DNA of 64,000 bases. Origin: Bacteroidota bacterium. GTDB taxonomy: Bacteria; Bacteroidota; Bacteroidia; AKYH767-A; 2013-40CM-41-45. The position numbers and the translations under genes were made by a program. The notes under the pieces were generated by a model. The model made no database searches, was not told the DNA's origin, and was given only the letters and a program-made list of their open reading frames with translations. Positions 62,423-64,000 of the stretch are shown here, in pieces; within the stretch, counting starts at the first letter, position 1; each line of letters opens with the position of its first letter. The stretch is from assembly GCA_016720935.1 (NCBI GenBank), contig JADKJP010000007.1:62001-126000 (forward strand), given 5' to 3'.

Positions 62423-62519
62423 GTTGGTTTACGTTTATATTGCTTTAACTAAAATTGGATACAAAAGTTCCAGTACAAACGCCTGAAAGCAGTTTGTCTT
62501 ATTAAAAACCAATAAAAAA

Positions 62520-63776
62520 TTAATTGAGAATAAGTATCTTCTTGTTAATCAGTATATTATCTGATTTCAAGGAAAGGAAATAAAGACCAGGATTTTTCAA
62601 TAAAAAAGCTGGAATCTCAAGTTCTGACCTTCCCGGCGGGTAAAAATTCATCCCGGAATCCCAGATGACTTTTCCGGTAATATCGCTCAGCTGCAGGTTT
62701 GCATAAGCTGAATGTGTTGTTTGAAAAGTAATTTTCCCATGATCCTGAATTGGATTTGGATACACATTCAGGTTAAAGACAGAAGTATTTTGTTCTTCTA
62801 TTCCGCTAGTCGGACCGATATCAAACCATGCATATACCGGTAAATGATCAGAAGAGTAATACAAAGCATTCGCCACGTTTGTGGGAACAGCGGTATTGGT
62901 GCCATAGTTCACAGACTGATCGTAATGGTTTCCGTCGTTTCCCATCGGTGTGAGCGAACCGGGTTGATAATAAATACCTGTGGGTTCAGTTACAGCACGA
63001 GAAAGTAAAATCATATCAAAGCGATCATTCATACCTCCGTATGAACCACCGCCAAGGGAATTTAATCTTGTCGACTGAGTGTGATAAATACTGTAAACCG
63101 GATCGTTCCAGGTGCCTGTCATGATTAGCGGATCATAAAACCTGCCATCAGTACCAGCATGCGGCTGAAGAAGTTTCTGATAAGCGCTTTCATAGTCGCC
63201 ATAGATATTAAAATCACCACATACTATAAAGTTAGTTCCGGCTGGCAGCTGATCAGTAACCGCCCGAAGATCGTCCACCTCCCCTGCTCTTTGCAACTCA
63301 TTGGAAGTTCCACTGCTCGCTTTAAGATGAACAGCATAAATCAGAATTGTATCGTCCGTCGCTTTGAAGACAAGTGTAAATTGACTGATGTCTCTGAGCG
63401 ATGTTGTAATCCGGACGTTACTCACAAACCGAAAAAGTGAATCCTTGTAAAAGATGCCATTGTTCGTATCCTGTCCCTGAATATAAGTTCCCTGACGGTA
63501 TACAGGACCATTGGCATTCATCACACTATTCAGAAACCAGGTGGTACTATAAGTCGAAGTATTTTCTTCTGTGACCAGAATATCCGGTTCTTCGTATTGC
63601 ACAACTGTACGGTAATCAGGACAGCGATCGGTACTATCCTGTGTTGCCGAACTGGTATTCGGCCAGTTGAGCAGATTCCAGCACATGATTTTCACAGATG
63701 AAATCTGTGCAATCGCTGGCAAAGAAATCAGTGCCATACCGGCAAAGAAGAAAAAGAAACGTATGAGCCTTGGCAT
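62520..63776 (-). CDS. T9SS-secreted endonuclease/exonuclease/phosphatase family protein
   Basis: 418 residues. Signal peptide (LIRFFFFFAGMALISLPAIAQ), then the EEP domain: SVKIMCWNLLNWPN (Asn), DILVTEENTSTY (Glu), LIYAVHLKASSG (His), NFIVCGDFNIYGDYESAYQKL (Asp-x-Asn) and YSSDHLPVYAWFDI (Asp-His). The catalytic residues for metal-dependent phosphodiester cleavage are present. C-terminal T9SS domain (about 335-418) starts VYPNPIQDHGKITFQTTHS. Probably a secreted nuclease or phosphodiesterase acting on extracellular DNA or phospholipid. The S41 peptidase end precedes it by 11 bases. Confidence 0.9.
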   Translation of the reverse strand: MPRLIRFFFFFAGMALISLPAIAQISSVKIMCWNLLNWPNTSSATQDSTDRCPDYRTVVQYEEPDILVTEENTSTYSTTWFLNSVMNANGPVYRQGTYIQGQDTNNGIFYKDSLFRFVSNVRITTSLRDISQFTLVFKATDDTILIYAVHLKASSGTSNELQRAGEVDDLRAVTDQLPAGTNFIVCGDFNIYGDYESAYQKLLQPHAGTDGRFYDPLIMTGTWNDPVYSIYHTQSTRLNSLGGGSYGGMNDRFDMILLSRAVTEPTGIYYQPGSLTPMGNDGNHYDQSVNYGTNTAVPTNVANALYYSSDHLPVYAWFDIGPTSGIEEQNTSVFNLNVYPNPIQDHGKITFQTTHSAYANLQLSDITGKVIWDSGMNFYPPGRSELEIPAFLLKNPGLYFLSLKSDNILINKKILILN

Positions 63777-63787
63777 TATTACAAAAA

Positions 63788-64000
63788 TTATTTACCGGCG
63801 AGTTTCATTTTCTCGAATGTGTTGTTGCTGATTGCTTCTATCGCTTTTTGTAATGCACCATTGAGATCATTGATCACTTCAAAATATGCATCCGTATCCC
63901 AAAGATTTCGGGCTAACAAAGCTTTGAGTTGAATTTTTATTAGCGGTAAGGAAGCATTATAGCCGGCAGTATCCATGGTTACCCCTTGTTTTGCAGCAAA
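63788..64000 (-). CDS. S41 family C-terminal processing peptidase, C-terminus only
   Basis: 71 residues visible on the minus strand, entering from the window edge at 64000. The stretch VTMDTAGYNASLPLIKIQLK, ALLARNLWDTDAYFEVINDL matches the end of Bacteroidota S41 (C-terminal processing) peptidases, which finish with an A-L-L-A-R-N-L-W...Y-F-x-V-I-N segment followed by a lysine-rich tail. The catalytic Ser-Lys dyad is beyond the edge. The enzyme cleaves C-termini of exported proteins. The gene continues outside the window; the M at 63976 is internal, not the start. Confidence 0.82.
   Translation of the reverse strand, partial: FAAKQGVTMDTAGYNASLPLIKIQLKALLARNLWDTDAYFEVINDLNGALQKAIEAISNNTFEKMKLAGK

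Overview
The window is a chromosomal segment of a Bacteroidota bacterium (Sphingobacteriia/Chitinophagia/Flavobacteriia-like; the exact lineage cannot be told from the sequence). Evidence: three secreted proteins end in type IX secretion (T9SS) sorting domains; there is a SusC/RagA-like receptor with a carboxypeptidase-regulatory domain; several families are typical of the phylum (DUF3127, DUF4920, DUF4833, DUF6913-like, Bacteroidota-type LptD, HdrB/HdrC-like pair); and many genes carry a TAnnTTTG -7 promoter element a short way upstream of the start. Coding density is high. I see no prophage, insertion sequence, CRISPR array or rRNA.

Layout. 1-6 kb: end of a short-chain dehydrogenase, a GlcD-type FAD oxidase, a beta-propeller repeat protein and a T9SS-exported lysyl-oxidase-like protein. 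6-16 kb: a DUF3127 protein with an SSB-like tail, an SlyD-like prolyl isomerase, a YdjM-like membrane protein, an HdrB/HdrC-like Fe-S pair, then an envelope block (MlaD-like MCE protein, N-acetylmuramoyl-L-alanine amidase, divergent LptD). 16-24 kb: YwqK/MORN protein, MFS exporter, ABC-F protein, Tudor-like protein, MgtE, alpha/beta hydrolase. 24-35 kb: SulP transporter, DUF1573, Mpl, MBL hydrolase, ComEC, SpoIID-like protein, LpxB, two small membrane proteins, SurE. 35-43 kb: Hsp20, a frameshifted coiled-coil envelope protein, HMG-CoA-lyase-like protein, TlpA-like thioredoxin, DUF4920 lipoprotein, TPR protein, lumazine synthase, a T9SS protein, TrmO. 43-46 kb: a low-complexity G/C-homopolymer tract that destroys the 3' end of a TonB-dependent receptor gene, which also has a frameshift. 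46-64 kb: DapA, DUF6913-like, LigA, PrmC, RibD, an M42-type peptidase, a thioesterase, a two-gene 5'-nucleotidase, DnaA, GNAT proteins, two tRNA-Lys genes, endonuclease IV, AlgH, a T9SS endonuclease/exonuclease/phosphatase protein and the C-terminus of an S41 peptidase.

How it fits together: mostly housekeeping (replication initiation, DNA ligation, AP-site repair, tRNA modification, release-factor methylation, riboflavin and lysine/diaminopimelate synthesis) mixed with cell-envelope construction (LptD, LpxB, Mpl, amidase, MlaD-like) and T9SS-secreted proteins.

The least explained signal is non-coding. At least eleven intergenic arrays have a strict 7-base period, with different but related units such as GTTATGA, GATTTTA, TAACAAC, TAAGCAC and AGGTATA. 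Several begin at or inside a stop codon, and most carry stop codons in all reading frames because 7 is not a multiple of 3. The other notable item is the lysyl-oxidase-like protein, which keeps the copper-binding HxHxH motif and both cofactor-forming residues (Lys and Tyr). The poly-G tract and two frameshifts look like assembly or sequencing errors and should be resolved before those genes are interpreted.
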